Shown one piece after another: positions 8,443 through 16,945 of a DNA stretch of 46,639 bases. The stretch lies in the NCBI GenBank assembly GCA_958427975.1, contig CAUAEH010000011.1, positions 1-46,639 of the forward strand, written 5' to 3'. The notes under the pieces are model-generated. The model saw nothing but the letters and a program-made list of their open reading frames with translations. It had not been told where the DNA came from and searched no databases. This DNA comes from an uncultured Collinsella sp. (lineage in GTDB: Bacteria > Actinomycetota > Coriobacteriia > Coriobacteriales > Coriobacteriaceae). The translations under genes were made by a program, and so were the position numbers. The number at the start of each line of letters is the position of its first letter. The stretch's first letter is position 1.

Positions 8443-9237
8443 ATGGGCGAGCAGGTTTGTATGACGGGTGCCGAGTACTGCGGCGGAGCTGCGGGCGTGG
8501 ATACGAACGGTTATCCGGTCGAGACTACGGGCAATGCGGTGCTGGACATCTTGGAGCATCGCTCGTCTACGCGTGCCTTCGCGCGCGATGACGACGGTCG
8601 CCCCGTGGCGGTGACCGACGAGCAGCGGGCAGCGATTCTGCACGCGGCGAGCCGTGCGCCGTCGGCGGGCGCCATGATGATGTATTCCATCGTGAGCATC
8701 CGCGAGCAGGCTACGCTCGACCGCCTGGCCGACCTGTGCGACCATCAGCCCATGATCGCCAAGGCGCCCTGGGCACTCATATTTGTGGTCGATTATGCCA
8801 AGTGGATCGATCTGTTTGAGCACGTGGGCTGCTTTGAGCCCGAGTTTGTCGAGCGTACGGGCAAGGCGCCCCGCCGCGCGCCGGGTTTGGGCGACTTTGC
8901 CATCGCGGCTCAGGACGCCGTGATCGCCGCGCAAAACGCCGTGGTTGCCGCCGAGGCTCTGGGTCTGGGGAGCTGCTATATCGGTGATATCGTCGAGAAT
9001 GCCGAGGAAGTTGCCGAGCTGCTCGATCTGCCGCCCTATACCATGCCGCTGTCGATGCTCATCATCGGCACGCCCCGTAAGGAGCGTCCGGCCATTGCGC
9101 ATCCCGTGGTGAACCTGGTGCACGAGGAGCGCTACTGCCGCGCCGATGCTGCGACCATGGACGCGCAGGTGGCCGAGATGGACGCGATGTTTCGCCCGCA
9201 TGCCCGCGAGGTGGGCGAGCGCGTGGTGGATATCTAA
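8443..9237 (+). CDS. nitroreductase-family flavoprotein
   Basis: 264 residues with GAGGAT before the ATG. After a 30-residue lead, ILEHRSSTRAF matches the FMN phosphate-binding start of the family, and HAASRAPSAGAMMMYS is the second conserved block. GLGSCYIGDIVEN and MLIIGTPRKER are late nitroreductase motifs near the flavin. These are homodimeric NAD(P)H-dependent FMN enzymes acting on nitroaromatics, quinones or flavins; the natural substrate cannot be predicted. The gene is single and divergently placed from the LTA-synthase-like gene, with about 210 bp between them. Confidence 0.88.
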   Translation: MGEQVCMTGAEYCGGAAGVDTNGYPVETTGNAVLDILEHRSSTRAFARDDDGRPVAVTDEQRAAILHAASRAPSAGAMMMYSIVSIREQATLDRLADLCDHQPMIAKAPWALIFVVDYAKWIDLFEHVGCFEPEFVERTGKAPRRAPGLGDFAIAAQDAVIAAQNAVVAAEALGLGSCYIGDIVENAEEVAELLDLPPYTMPLSMLIIGTPRKERPAIAHPVVNLVHEERYCRADAATMDAQVAEMDAMFRPHAREVGERVVDI

Positions 9238-9321
9238 ACCCGCAAACACACTAGTCCCTTTATGGCCGAGATGAGCCGCTCCATGGAGTGGTGGTTCAAA
9301 AACTGGCTCGGAAAATGACAG

Positions 9322-9352
9322 ATGAGGCAAAGGGACAGTCCCTTTGTCGCAT
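9322..9352. repeat. REP-like hairpin, ACAAAGGG family, copy 1
   Basis: The arms are ATGAGGCAAAGGGA and TCCCTTTGTCGCAT around CAG; one A-G mismatch and one G-T pair make it the least perfect copy. Located 85 nt after the nitroreductase stop. Confidence 0.8.
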
Positions 9353-9436
9353 TCCATATCGCCGTGGTGGCCTAAAGGCCGTATAAATGTTTATCTAGCT
9401 GGGAAAACGATGCCGTGCAAGCGCAGGTCGATTACC

Positions 9437-9442
9437 TATAAT
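9437..9442 (+). promoter_or_regulatory. candidate -10 box of kup
   Basis: A perfect TATAAT lies 35 bp before the kup ATG at 9478. No convincing -35 box is visible at 16-18 bp. The implied leader is too short to hold a c-di-AMP riboswitch. Confidence 0.45.
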
Positions 9443-9477
9443 CCCTTCGAACATTAAAGTTGGGAGGAAACCGGCTT

Positions 9478-11505
9478 ATGGAACAAAAGGCCAAGGAGGC
9501 AGCTTCGCACGCTGCGATTCCTGTGAGCATCTCGGCGATGCTCGTCACGCTGGGCGTGGTGTACGGCGATATCGGCACCAGCCCCATGTATGTAACCAAG
9601 GCGCTCGTTGCCGGCAACGGCGGCATCGGAAGCGTCACGGAGGAGTTCGTGCTTGGTGCGCTCTCCCTTGTCGTGTGGACGGTCACGCTGCTGACCACCA
9701 TCAAGTATGTGCTCATCTCGCTGCGCGCCGATAACCATGGTGAGGGCGGCATCTTTGCCCTGTACAGCCTGGTCAAGCGCTGCGGCAAGTGGCTTATCAT
9801 CCCCGCCATGCTGGGTGGCGCCGCGCTGCTCGCCGACGGCATCCTGACGCCGGCCGTTACCGTTACCACGGCCATCGAGGGCCTGCGCACCATCCCGGCG
9901 GTCCATGCCGTGCTGGGCGATGACCAGGGCCGCGTCGTCGCCATTACGCTCGCCATCATCATCGTGCTCTTCTTGGTGCAGCGCATCGGTACGGCCAAGA
10001 TCGGTCACGCCTTTGGCCCCATCATGACGCTGTGGTTCCTGTTCCTGGGCGGCACGGGTCTGTTCTTTGTCTTCCAGCACCCCGCCGTGCTGCTGTGCCT
10101 CAACCCGGTGCGCGGCATCGCCTTTTTGCTGAGCCCTAACAACCACGCGGGCATCATGATTCTGGGCAGTTGCTTCCTCGCCACCACCGGTGCCGAGGCG
10201 CTCTACTCCGACATGGGCCACGTCGGCCGCGGCAACATCTACGCTACCTGGCCGTTCGTTAAGTGCTGCCTGCTGCTTTCCTATATGGGCCAGGGCGCTT
10301 GGCTTATGAACAACGCTGCCAACCCCGAGCTCATGGGCATTGCCGACCTCAACCCGTTCTACCAGATGCTCGCCCCGGGCCTGCGCCCGTTTGCCGTCGG
10401 CCTTTCCACCGTCGCGGCCATCATTGCCTCGCAGGCGCTCATCACCGGCGCATTCTCGCTGGTGTCCGAGGCCAGCCGTCTGGACCTCATGCCGCACATG
10501 CAGGTCTTCTACCCTGCCGAGACCAAGGGCCAGCTCTACATCCCCATGGTCAACAACGTTATGCTTGTCGGCTGCGTCATCGTGGTGCTGCTGTTCCAGA
10601 ACTCGGCGCATATGGAAGCCGCGTACGGCCTTGCCATTACGCTGACTATGATGTGCACCACGCTGCTGCTCTTCTTCTACCTGCACGAGGAGCGCAAGCT
10701 CAAGGTTGCTCCGTGGATCTTCGCGGCCTTCTTCCTTTTGCTCGAAGGCTTCTTCTTCGTGAGCTCGCTCACCAAGTTCTTCCACGGCGGCTACTTCACC
10801 ATCCTCATGGCTGCACTCATCATGGGCATTATGGTGTGCTGGTACAACGGCACGGCGGTCGAGCAGCGCCAGTTTACGCTGCTGCCGCTGCGCAGCTACC
10901 TGCCGCAGCTCAAGCGCCTGCGCGACGACGACCGTTACGAGCGCATGAGCGACAACGTCGTGTACCTGACCAAGGACACCCATACCGACTACATCGACCG
11001 CGATATCGTCTATTCGATCTTGGACAAGCATCCCAAGCGCGCCCGCGCCTGGTGGTTTGTGAATGTCGAGACCATGGACGAGCCGCACACCTTTGCCTAT
11101 TCGGTCGAGACGTTCGGCACCGACTACGTGTTCCGCGTGCATCTGTACCTGGGCTACAAGATCAACCAGCGCGTCAATGCCTACCTGCGTCAGGTTGTTC
11201 AGGACCTGGCTGCCACCGGCGAGCTGCCGCCGCAGACGCATGACTACTCGGTCTACAAGGATCCGGGTAACATCGGCACGTTCAAGTTCGTCCTGATTCG
11301 TAAGCTTCTGGCGCCTGAAAGCGATGTGGAGCCGAGCGAGCGTACGGCCATCACGCTCAAGTACATCATTCGCCGCGCCGCCGGCACGCCCGCACGCTGG
11401 TACGGCCTGGAGAACTCCAACGTGAGCTTTGAGTACGTGCCGCTGTTCACCAAGTTCAAAGCCGTGAACAAGATGCAGCGCCTGGCCCCCAACGAGCGGC
11501 CGTAG
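9478..11505 (+). CDS. kup: Kup/HAK/KT-family potassium transporter
   Basis: 675 residues, close to the family norm. The ATG at 9478 has GGGAGGA about 10 nt upstream; the frame also opens at a TTG at 9460 that overlaps this site. The first helix carries the family motif GVVYGDIGTSPMY. About twelve transmembrane helices follow up to residue ~430, including GADGILTPAV-like and TGAEALYSDMGHVG blocks, and then a soluble C-terminal domain of about 200 residues. Kup imports potassium, probably with protons. The two-component genes kdpD and kdpE follow after one small gene, suggesting that potassium status controls uptake here. Confidence 0.96.
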   Translation: MEQKAKEAASHAAIPVSISAMLVTLGVVYGDIGTSPMYVTKALVAGNGGIGSVTEEFVLGALSLVVWTVTLLTTIKYVLISLRADNHGEGGIFALYSLVKRCGKWLIIPAMLGGAALLADGILTPAVTVTTAIEGLRTIPAVHAVLGDDQGRVVAITLAIIIVLFLVQRIGTAKIGHAFGPIMTLWFLFLGGTGLFFVFQHPAVLLCLNPVRGIAFLLSPNNHAGIMILGSCFLATTGAEALYSDMGHVGRGNIYATWPFVKCCLLLSYMGQGAWLMNNAANPELMGIADLNPFYQMLAPGLRPFAVGLSTVAAIIASQALITGAFSLVSEASRLDLMPHMQVFYPAETKGQLYIPMVNNVMLVGCVIVVLLFQNSAHMEAAYGLAITLTMMCTTLLLFFYLHEERKLKVAPWIFAAFFLLLEGFFFVSSLTKFFHGGYFTILMAALIMGIMVCWYNGTAVEQRQFTLLPLRSYLPQLKRLRDDDRYERMSDNVVYLTKDTHTDYIDRDIVYSILDKHPKRARAWWFVNVETMDEPHTFAYSVETFGTDYVFRVHLYLGYKINQRVNAYLRQVVQDLAATGELPPQTHDYSVYKDPGNIGTFKFVLIRKLLAPESDVEPSERTAITLKYIIRRAAGTPARWYGLENSNVSFEYVPLFTKFKAVNKMQRLAPNERP

Positions 11506-11565
11506 ACGTCGGCGGCTACACGGAGTTGGTTTTTGATGGATAAGCATGAGGCCGGGGAGGTAAAC

Positions 11566-11760
11566 ATGGATACAAAGGCGCTCGATGGCCGTGAGGCGGT
11601 GGTCGAAATGGTGCGTGAGGCGCGTGTCGACGCCGCCGAAGATCGGTTCTTTACGAATCGTGCCAACATGGATATGGCCGATCGCGTAATTTCGATCGTG
11701 GCACTGGTATTTGGAGCGGTGTGCGTGTGTGCCCTGCTCGCGCACGTGCTGTTTGTCTAG
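11566..11760 (+). CDS. small single-pass membrane protein between kup and kdpD
   Basis: 64 residues from the ATG at 11566, chosen because GGGGAGG ends 5 nt before it; an ATG ten codons earlier (11536) lacks such a site. The first ~40 residues are charged and soluble (DAAEDRFFTNRANMDMADR), followed by one hydrophobic helix near residues 43-62 ending in a short tail. I do not recognise a family. Its place between a potassium transporter and a potassium-sensing kinase suggests a role in either, but that is only a guess from position. Confidence 0.6.
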   Translation: MDTKALDGREAVVEMVREARVDAAEDRFFTNRANMDMADRVISIVALVFGAVCVCALLAHVLFV

Positions 11761-11805
11761 CGACCGCAGGTTGCAAAGGCTATACACTTGGAACCACCAC
11801 AAGGG

Positions 11806-11844
11806 AAACCACCACAAAGGTGCCTGTCCCCTTTGTGGTGGTTT
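11806..11844. repeat. REP-like hairpin, ACAAAGGG family, copy 7
   Basis: The arms AAACCACCACAAAGG (11806-11820) and its exact complement (11830-11844) enclose a 9-nt loop, followed by a T-rich stretch. An extra partial copy of the left arm precedes it (from 11791). It sits 29 nt before kdpD and may also act as a terminator for the kup unit. Confidence 0.8.
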
Positions 11845-11872
11845 TTGTTTTTGAGAGAGGGGCGGGACGCTG

Positions 11873-13498
11873 ATGGACGTCCGTACGGACGGCGATATTG
11901 CCGATAGCTTTTGGTGGCGGCGCACAACGCTGACGCGCCGCACTCCTCTGTATGACGCCTGCGTATCGGTGGGGCTGCTGGTCGCGGCGACGATTGTGGG
12001 CGCGCTGCTCGACCATCCGGGTCTCGCGCCGAGCATCATGATCGTCTATGTGTTTGCCGTTCAGCTGTGCGCATTCTTTACCTGGAGTCGCCTGTATTGC
12101 TTGCTGAGCTCGGCTGCCGCCGTGGCGCTCTACAACTTCTTGTTTGTCGACCCGCGCTACTCGCTGTCGCTTATCGACCGCGGCTATCCCGGCATGTTCT
12201 TCATCATGTTCGTGGTCTCGCTTGTGTCGAGTTCGATTGCGTTGGCCCTGCGCCGCGCCTTGGCACAGGCTGCCGCCAGCGACCGCCGCACGCATATGGT
12301 GCTCGAGACCAACCGCATGCTGCAGCGCTGCGCCGATCAGCATCAGATCGTTCACGCCATGGCCACGCAGCTGGCGCGTCTTTCGGGCTGCCCTGTCGTG
12401 TGGTACAGCGCCGACGCCGAGGGCGATGACCTGCTGCCGCGTGCGACATACACGGCCGTGGGCGATGCCGCGCCGGTGCACGAGCTGGCGCCGCAGATGC
12501 CACCGCGGCTCTCGGCGTCCGCCTATGTGGGAACGCCGCTCGATGCCACCTATGGTGGCTCGGCGTTTTATGGCATCTACCTGACGGTTCGCACAGGCGA
12601 CGGCTTTGCGCGCTCGGGCGACCCCGCCTCGGTGGTGGGCGTGCTGGCTATCGTTGCCGAGCCCGACGTGCTGACGCATGAGGAGCGGACACTTGCCGAT
12701 GCCATCGTGAGCGAAGGCGAGCTGGCGCTCGATCGCGCCCGCGCCATGGAGGCCCGCGAGGAGGCGGCGGTGCTTGCCAAAAATGAGCAGCTGCGCGCCA
12801 ACCTGCTGCGCTCCATCTCGCATGACCTGCGCACGCCGCTCACCAGTATTTCGGGCAATGCCGATGTGCTGCTCGACCAGGGCTCGACCGGCACCGCCGT
12901 GCTCGACGCCCAGACGCGCCGCGGCCTGCTCCTGTCCATTCGCTCGGATGCGCAATGGCTCAACGCCACCGTCGAGAACCTGCTCGCCATCACCAAGCTC
13001 GAGGGCGGCGGTATGCGCCTGTCGACCACGCTCGAGCTCATGGACGATATCGTGGAGGAGGCGCTGCGCCACGTGAACCCTGCCGTGCGCGAGCACGACC
13101 TTAAGGTGGTGGCGTGCGATGAGCCGGCGCTCGTCAATGTCGATGCGCGCCTGATGGTGCAGCTGGTGGTCAATCTGGTGAACAACGCCATCACCTATAC
13201 GCCCGCAGGCTCGCATATCATGATTTCGATTAGCGTCGACGATGGACGCGTGGCGTGCTCGGTGGCCGATGACGGCCCGGGCATTGCGCCCGAGGACCGC
13301 GAGCGCATCTTTGAGTCGTTCTACACCGCCAACCACGGTCTTGCCGACAGCCATCGCAGCGTGGGCCTGGGTCTTTCGCTCTGCCGCTCCATTGCGCTGG
13401 CGCATGGCGGTAGCATAGAGGTTGCCGCGGCGGACCCGCACGGCTCGGTCTTTACGATTGAGCTTCCCGTCGCCGACGTTTCGTTTGATAAGGAGTAG
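11873..13498 (+). CDS. kdpD: KdpD-like sensor histidine kinase lacking the N-terminal KdpD and USP domains
   Basis: 541 residues against about 900 in E. coli KdpD. Residues ~25-125 hold a four-helix DUF4118 membrane domain with the family motif YNFLFVDPRYSL. A GAF-like linker follows to ~290, then the HisKA box SISHDLRTPLT with phospho-acceptor His317, and the ATPase with N-box VNLVNNAITYTP (~430-441) and G-box ADDGPGI (~465). The cytoplasmic KdpD domain and universal-stress domain of the classical protein are absent from the start. The family senses potassium limitation or turgor and phosphorylates KdpE. The gene is translated just ahead of kdpE, whose ribosome site overlaps its end. Confidence 0.92.
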   Translation: MDVRTDGDIADSFWWRRTTLTRRTPLYDACVSVGLLVAATIVGALLDHPGLAPSIMIVYVFAVQLCAFFTWSRLYCLLSSAAAVALYNFLFVDPRYSLSLIDRGYPGMFFIMFVVSLVSSSIALALRRALAQAAASDRRTHMVLETNRMLQRCADQHQIVHAMATQLARLSGCPVVWYSADAEGDDLLPRATYTAVGDAAPVHELAPQMPPRLSASAYVGTPLDATYGGSAFYGIYLTVRTGDGFARSGDPASVVGVLAIVAEPDVLTHEERTLADAIVSEGELALDRARAMEAREEAAVLAKNEQLRANLLRSISHDLRTPLTSISGNADVLLDQGSTGTAVLDAQTRRGLLLSIRSDAQWLNATVENLLAITKLEGGGMRLSTTLELMDDIVEEALRHVNPAVREHDLKVVACDEPALVNVDARLMVQLVVNLVNNAITYTPAGSHIMISISVDDGRVACSVADDGPGIAPEDRERIFESFYTANHGLADSHRSVGLGLSLCRSIALAHGGSIEVAAADPHGSVFTIELPVADVSFDKE

Positions 13499-13502
13499 CG
13501 CT

Positions 13503-14216
13503 GTGCCGAACTCTGCCGTAAAACCGCTCATCTTGGTCGTTGAGGACGATCCCGCCGTCCGCAACCTTATTGTTGCCGCGCTCGAGGCGCACGGCTTGCG
13601 TCATATGGCCGTGGAGACCGCCCATGCCGCCATCGCCGCCGCCTCATCGCAGGCACCGAGCATCGTGCTGCTCGATCTGGGCCTGCCCGATATGGACGGC
13701 GTCAAGGTGGTGGAGTCGGTGCGCGCATGGTCGGGCATGCCGATCATCGTGGTCTCGGCGCGCAGCGAGGACGCGGACAAGATTCGCGCGCTCGATGCCG
13801 GCGCCGATGACTACCTGACCAAGCCGTTTTCGGTCGAGGAACTGCTTGCACGCATTCGCACGACGCTCAGGCGTCTTTCGTATGCACAGACAGGCGGCGT
13901 TGCCTCCGAGGGCTCGTTCGATACCGGCGAGCTGCATATCGATTTTGATGCTGGCATCGCCACGATGGATGGCGAGGAGCTGCATCTGACGCCGATTGAG
14001 TACAAATTGCTATGCCTGCTGGCCCATAATGCCGACAAGGTGCTCACGCATCAGTTTATCCTGCACGAGATTTGGGGTACGGCGACTAAGAGCGACCTAG
14101 CGAGCCTGCGTGTCTTTATGGGCACGCTGCGCAAAAAGATCGAGTCCGACCCCGCGCACCCGCGCTATATCCAAACACACGTGGGCATCGGTTACCGATT
14201 GGTCACCCAAGGGTAG
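13503..14216 (+). CDS. kdpE: OmpR/KdpE-type response regulator
   Basis: 237 residues from a GTG at 13503, with AAGGAG 6 nt upstream inside the end of kdpD; only 4 nt separate the two genes. The receiver domain has the acidic pocket VEDD and phospho-acceptor Asp58 in VLLDLGLPDMDG, plus Lys in YLTKPF. The C-terminal half is a winged-helix DNA-binding domain ending in YIQTHVGIGYRLV, typical of the OmpR/PhoB class. No kdpFABC pump is present in the window, so nearby kup is the most obvious target, though that is inference. Confidence 0.94.
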   Translation: MPNSAVKPLILVVEDDPAVRNLIVAALEAHGLRHMAVETAHAAIAAASSQAPSIVLLDLGLPDMDGVKVVESVRAWSGMPIIVVSARSEDADKIRALDAGADDYLTKPFSVEELLARIRTTLRRLSYAQTGGVASEGSFDTGELHIDFDAGIATMDGEELHLTPIEYKLLCLLAHNADKVLTHQFILHEIWGTATKSDLASLRVFMGTLRKKIESDPAHPRYIQTHVGIGYRLVTQG

Positions 14217-14240
14217 GATGACGTCCGCCATCCTACTATG

Positions 14241-14307
14241 AGTTGCGGTGAAATAGTTCTTGTTTGGGCCTTTGCCAGGCATTTTTAGGAACTATTCCAC
14301 CGCAACT
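14241..14307. repeat. 19-bp inverted repeat between convergent genes
   Basis: Arms at 14241-14259 and 14289-14307 (AGTTGCGGTGAAATAGTTC and a complement with one mismatch) flank a 29-nt loop. It fills the gap between kdpE and rlmKL and ends 5 nt before the rlmKL stop, so it may act as a bidirectional terminator. The arms are long for a terminator. Confidence 0.75.
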
Positions 14308-14311
14308 TTGT

Positions 14312-16870
14312 TTATTTGCCCTTGGGCTTGCTGGCGTAGAACTTCTTCTTTTTGGGCTTGCCTGCGCAGGCGGTCTTGCCGTCGCCGCGCGGCCCTTGGT
14401 CGCCGGCCTGCGCGTGCGCGGGCGCTGCTGCGCGAGGCTTGTGGGCTTCGGGGTTGCGCAGCTCCTCGGTTCGCTCGGCAATCTCTTCGGCGCTAAAGCC
14501 GACCTCGGCCATGGCGTCCTCGATGGGCAGGCGGCGCACGATATAGCAATGGTGCACCTTCTGGTTGCGCGCGAAATCCTCGGGAATGGTCTGCGCCGTA
14601 ATGTCCTCCAGCACGACGCCCGCGCGCGCGAGCTTGCGCGTCTCGGGGCGGAAGCCGCGCAGGTTGCAGCTAAAGATGGCGTGGCCGCCCTGTGCGAGCA
14701 GGCGCGATACGCCGGCCAAAAGCTCAACATGGTCGCGCTGGACATCCCAGGTGCGGCGGCCCATCTTGGATGAGTTCGAAAACGTGGGCGGATCGACAAA
14801 AATCAGGTCCCAGCGGTTGCGCGTCTGGCGCTGGTCGCGAATCCAGGCGAGCACGTCGTCGCGCACAAAATGATGCTGCGGACCAACAAAGCCGTTCTGG
14901 CGCATATTGCGCTCGGCCCAGTCCAGGTAGGTGTTGGAAAGGTCGACTGTCACGGTTTCCTCGACGCCGCCGTCGGCCGCATAGCAGGTGGCGGTGCCGG
15001 TGTAGGCGAACAGGTTGAGGAAGCGGCGCGCCTGTTTGGCGTGCTCGCGCACCAGGTTGCGGGTGACGCGGTGATCCAGGAAGATGCCCACATCCAGGTA
15101 GTCGTCAAAGTTGACGGCAAAGGTGAGCCCGCCCTCTTCGATGAGTGGCAGGCGACGGCGTGCGATGTTGGCGCGCTCGCCCGATGCGCCCTTGCCGGCG
15201 CCCTGCTTGCCGTACTGCGAGCCGCCACGTGAGCGCATGCGGGCCTTGGCGTGCACATGCTCGGCGGGAACATCCAGGATGCGCGGCGCGATGGCCAAGA
15301 TGTCGAGCATGCGGGCCTGGGCCAGTGCGGGGTCGATGGTCTTGGGCGCGGCGTATTCGGCGATGACGAGCCAGCGGCCCGGCGTCTGCGGGCAGCCCTC
15401 GTACAGGTCGATGGCGGCGGAGTAGTCGGGCAGGTCGGCATCGTAGACGCGGTAGCAGCTCACGCCCTCGCGCTTGGCCCACTTGCGGCGCAGACGGGCA
15501 TTCTTGCGCAGGCGGTTGGCGAACTGCTCGGACTCGGGGATGAGCACGGGCAGCGGCTTGCCGTCGCCCAAGTCGAGCGTGGCGGCAGGTTCGGGCATGA
15601 GGGTGTTGGCGGCTTCGCCTTCGGCGTCCGTGGACTGTTCCTCGGCGTTTGCGCTGGTCGCAGCCTCGAATGCCGCGGCGGCGTGGTCGAGCGAGGGCCA
15701 AACCTCAAGAGCCGCCTCCTCGTTATTGGGCATGATGGCGATCGAGCGCTCGGGCTCGGCATGGAGCGCGCGGGCCATAAGACCATCGCGGGTGAGCGCG
15801 GCGACCGGCGCCGAAGCGAGCTCGGGCGCGCGGTGCAGCTCGCCGATGAGCGTCATAGCGTCGTGCATAAGCGACAGCGGCGTCTCGGTCGCATCCGCGA
15901 CCACGGCGGCACCGGCGACAGCGCCCACATGGTCCAGCACGGTGGCGGACTTGGCGGCGCAAAAATCGACAAAGCGCTTGTAGCCGGCACGCTTGACCAT
16001 GCGCTCAGCGGTCTTGCGGGCGGCGGGGTCAACATCCACGGCCACGATGCGTGCCTGGCGCTCGCGTGCTGCCGCCTCGCGCTCGCGTGCCTCGGCAAGC
16101 AACTGCTCCCACAGAGCGGCGTCGTGCAGCTGCCAGCCCTCAAAGCCCCAGCGCTCGCGGGCGACCCCCGGGGCGCGGTCGGTTAGGATATTCACGGCTT
16201 CCAGCAGCAGGCCGCCGCCGGCGCACGAGGCGTCGACCAGCGTGGGCAGGGCTTCGTTCTCGTAATCGTCGGCCGTTAGCTCGCGCTCGCACAGCGTGGT
16301 CCAGCCGACCTGCGAAAGCACCAGGGCGGCGTAGTCGGGGCGCAGCACGTGCGAGCCCTCGCCGGCGCGGGTCGCTGCGGGCGGCAGGCGCTTGAATAAC
16401 GGATCGCCCGAAAGGTCCAGGCTGATGCTCGCGCGACGCTGACGCAGCGAAAGCAGCAGGTGAACGTCGGGGTCGGCGGCATCGACATCGGCGCGACGGC
16501 CCGTGGTCTCGGCCAGGCGGTCGCACAGCGCGTCCTTGGCGCGCAGGGCCGAGAAGCGCGTGTTGCGCAGCTGCTCGGTCACGCCGCGGGCGGTGATGGC
16601 GATGGTGGCGCCGGGGCGGACGATGCTCTCCCAGGCGATGTCGTAAACGCTATCGTACAGTTCATCGGCATCCTGCGCCTCAAAGCGCCCGAGTACCACG
16701 AACACGCGGCTCGCCAGGCGCGACCACAGACAGGCGCGGTAGCCTTCTTCGAGCTCGCCCTCAAATGTAGCGCGGCCCTTCAGCCGGCGAACATGCGAAA
16801 GCCCGAGGCGTTTAAGCTCATCGGCGAGTGCGGACTCAAAGCCCTCGGGGCAGCTTGCGTAAAATTCCAT
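14312..16870 (-). CDS. rlmKL: RlmKL-type 23S rRNA methyltransferase, RlmL half apparently degenerate
   Basis: 852 residues against about 700 in E. coli. The N-terminus EFYASCPEGFESALADEL and a THUMP domain (~45-155) match RlmL. In the first methyltransferase domain, the AdoMet motif DPMCGSG is replaced by DASCAGGG at 213-220, and the NPPY catalytic motif is missing where VVADATET (~322-330) stands. An acidic Ala-rich insert follows (~395-450). The C-terminal RlmK domain is intact: FLNLFAYTGTAT, then VDPPTFSNSSKMG around Asp693, then FSCNLRGF. I therefore expect m7G2069 activity from RlmK, with the RlmL half kept for RNA binding or structure. GAGAGG precedes the ATG. Single gene, divergent from the HAD gene. 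Confidence 0.92.
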   Translation of the reverse strand: MEFYASCPEGFESALADELKRLGLSHVRRLKGRATFEGELEEGYRACLWSRLASRVFVVLGRFEAQDADELYDSVYDIAWESIVRPGATIAITARGVTEQLRNTRFSALRAKDALCDRLAETTGRRADVDAADPDVHLLLSLRQRRASISLDLSGDPLFKRLPPAATRAGEGSHVLRPDYAALVLSQVGWTTLCERELTADDYENEALPTLVDASCAGGGLLLEAVNILTDRAPGVARERWGFEGWQLHDAALWEQLLAEAREREAAARERQARIVAVDVDPAARKTAERMVKRAGYKRFVDFCAAKSATVLDHVGAVAGAAVVADATETPLSLMHDAMTLIGELHRAPELASAPVAALTRDGLMARALHAEPERSIAIMPNNEEAALEVWPSLDHAAAAFEAATSANAEEQSTDAEGEAANTLMPEPAATLDLGDGKPLPVLIPESEQFANRLRKNARLRRKWAKREGVSCYRVYDADLPDYSAAIDLYEGCPQTPGRWLVIAEYAAPKTIDPALAQARMLDILAIAPRILDVPAEHVHAKARMRSRGGSQYGKQGAGKGASGERANIARRRLPLIEEGGLTFAVNFDDYLDVGIFLDHRVTRNLVREHAKQARRFLNLFAYTGTATCYAADGGVEETVTVDLSNTYLDWAERNMRQNGFVGPQHHFVRDDVLAWIRDQRQTRNRWDLIFVDPPTFSNSSKMGRRTWDVQRDHVELLAGVSRLLAQGGHAIFSCNLRGFRPETRKLARAGVVLEDITAQTIPEDFARNQKVHHCYIVRRLPIEDAMAEVGFSAEEIAERTEELRNPEAHKPRAAAPAHAQAGDQGPRGDGKTACAGKPKKKKFYASKPKGK

Positions 16871-16945
16871 GGGTGACCTCTCTGGTTGCGTCGCTCCATT
16901 ATATGATGGATGCTTCGTTTACTCTCGCCCCCGAAAGGAACCCAT

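Noticed and set aside
9353..9477. c-di-AMP (ydaO) riboswitch before kup
   Set aside because: The likely -10 box is only 35 bp before the ATG and no conserved riboswitch core is visible.
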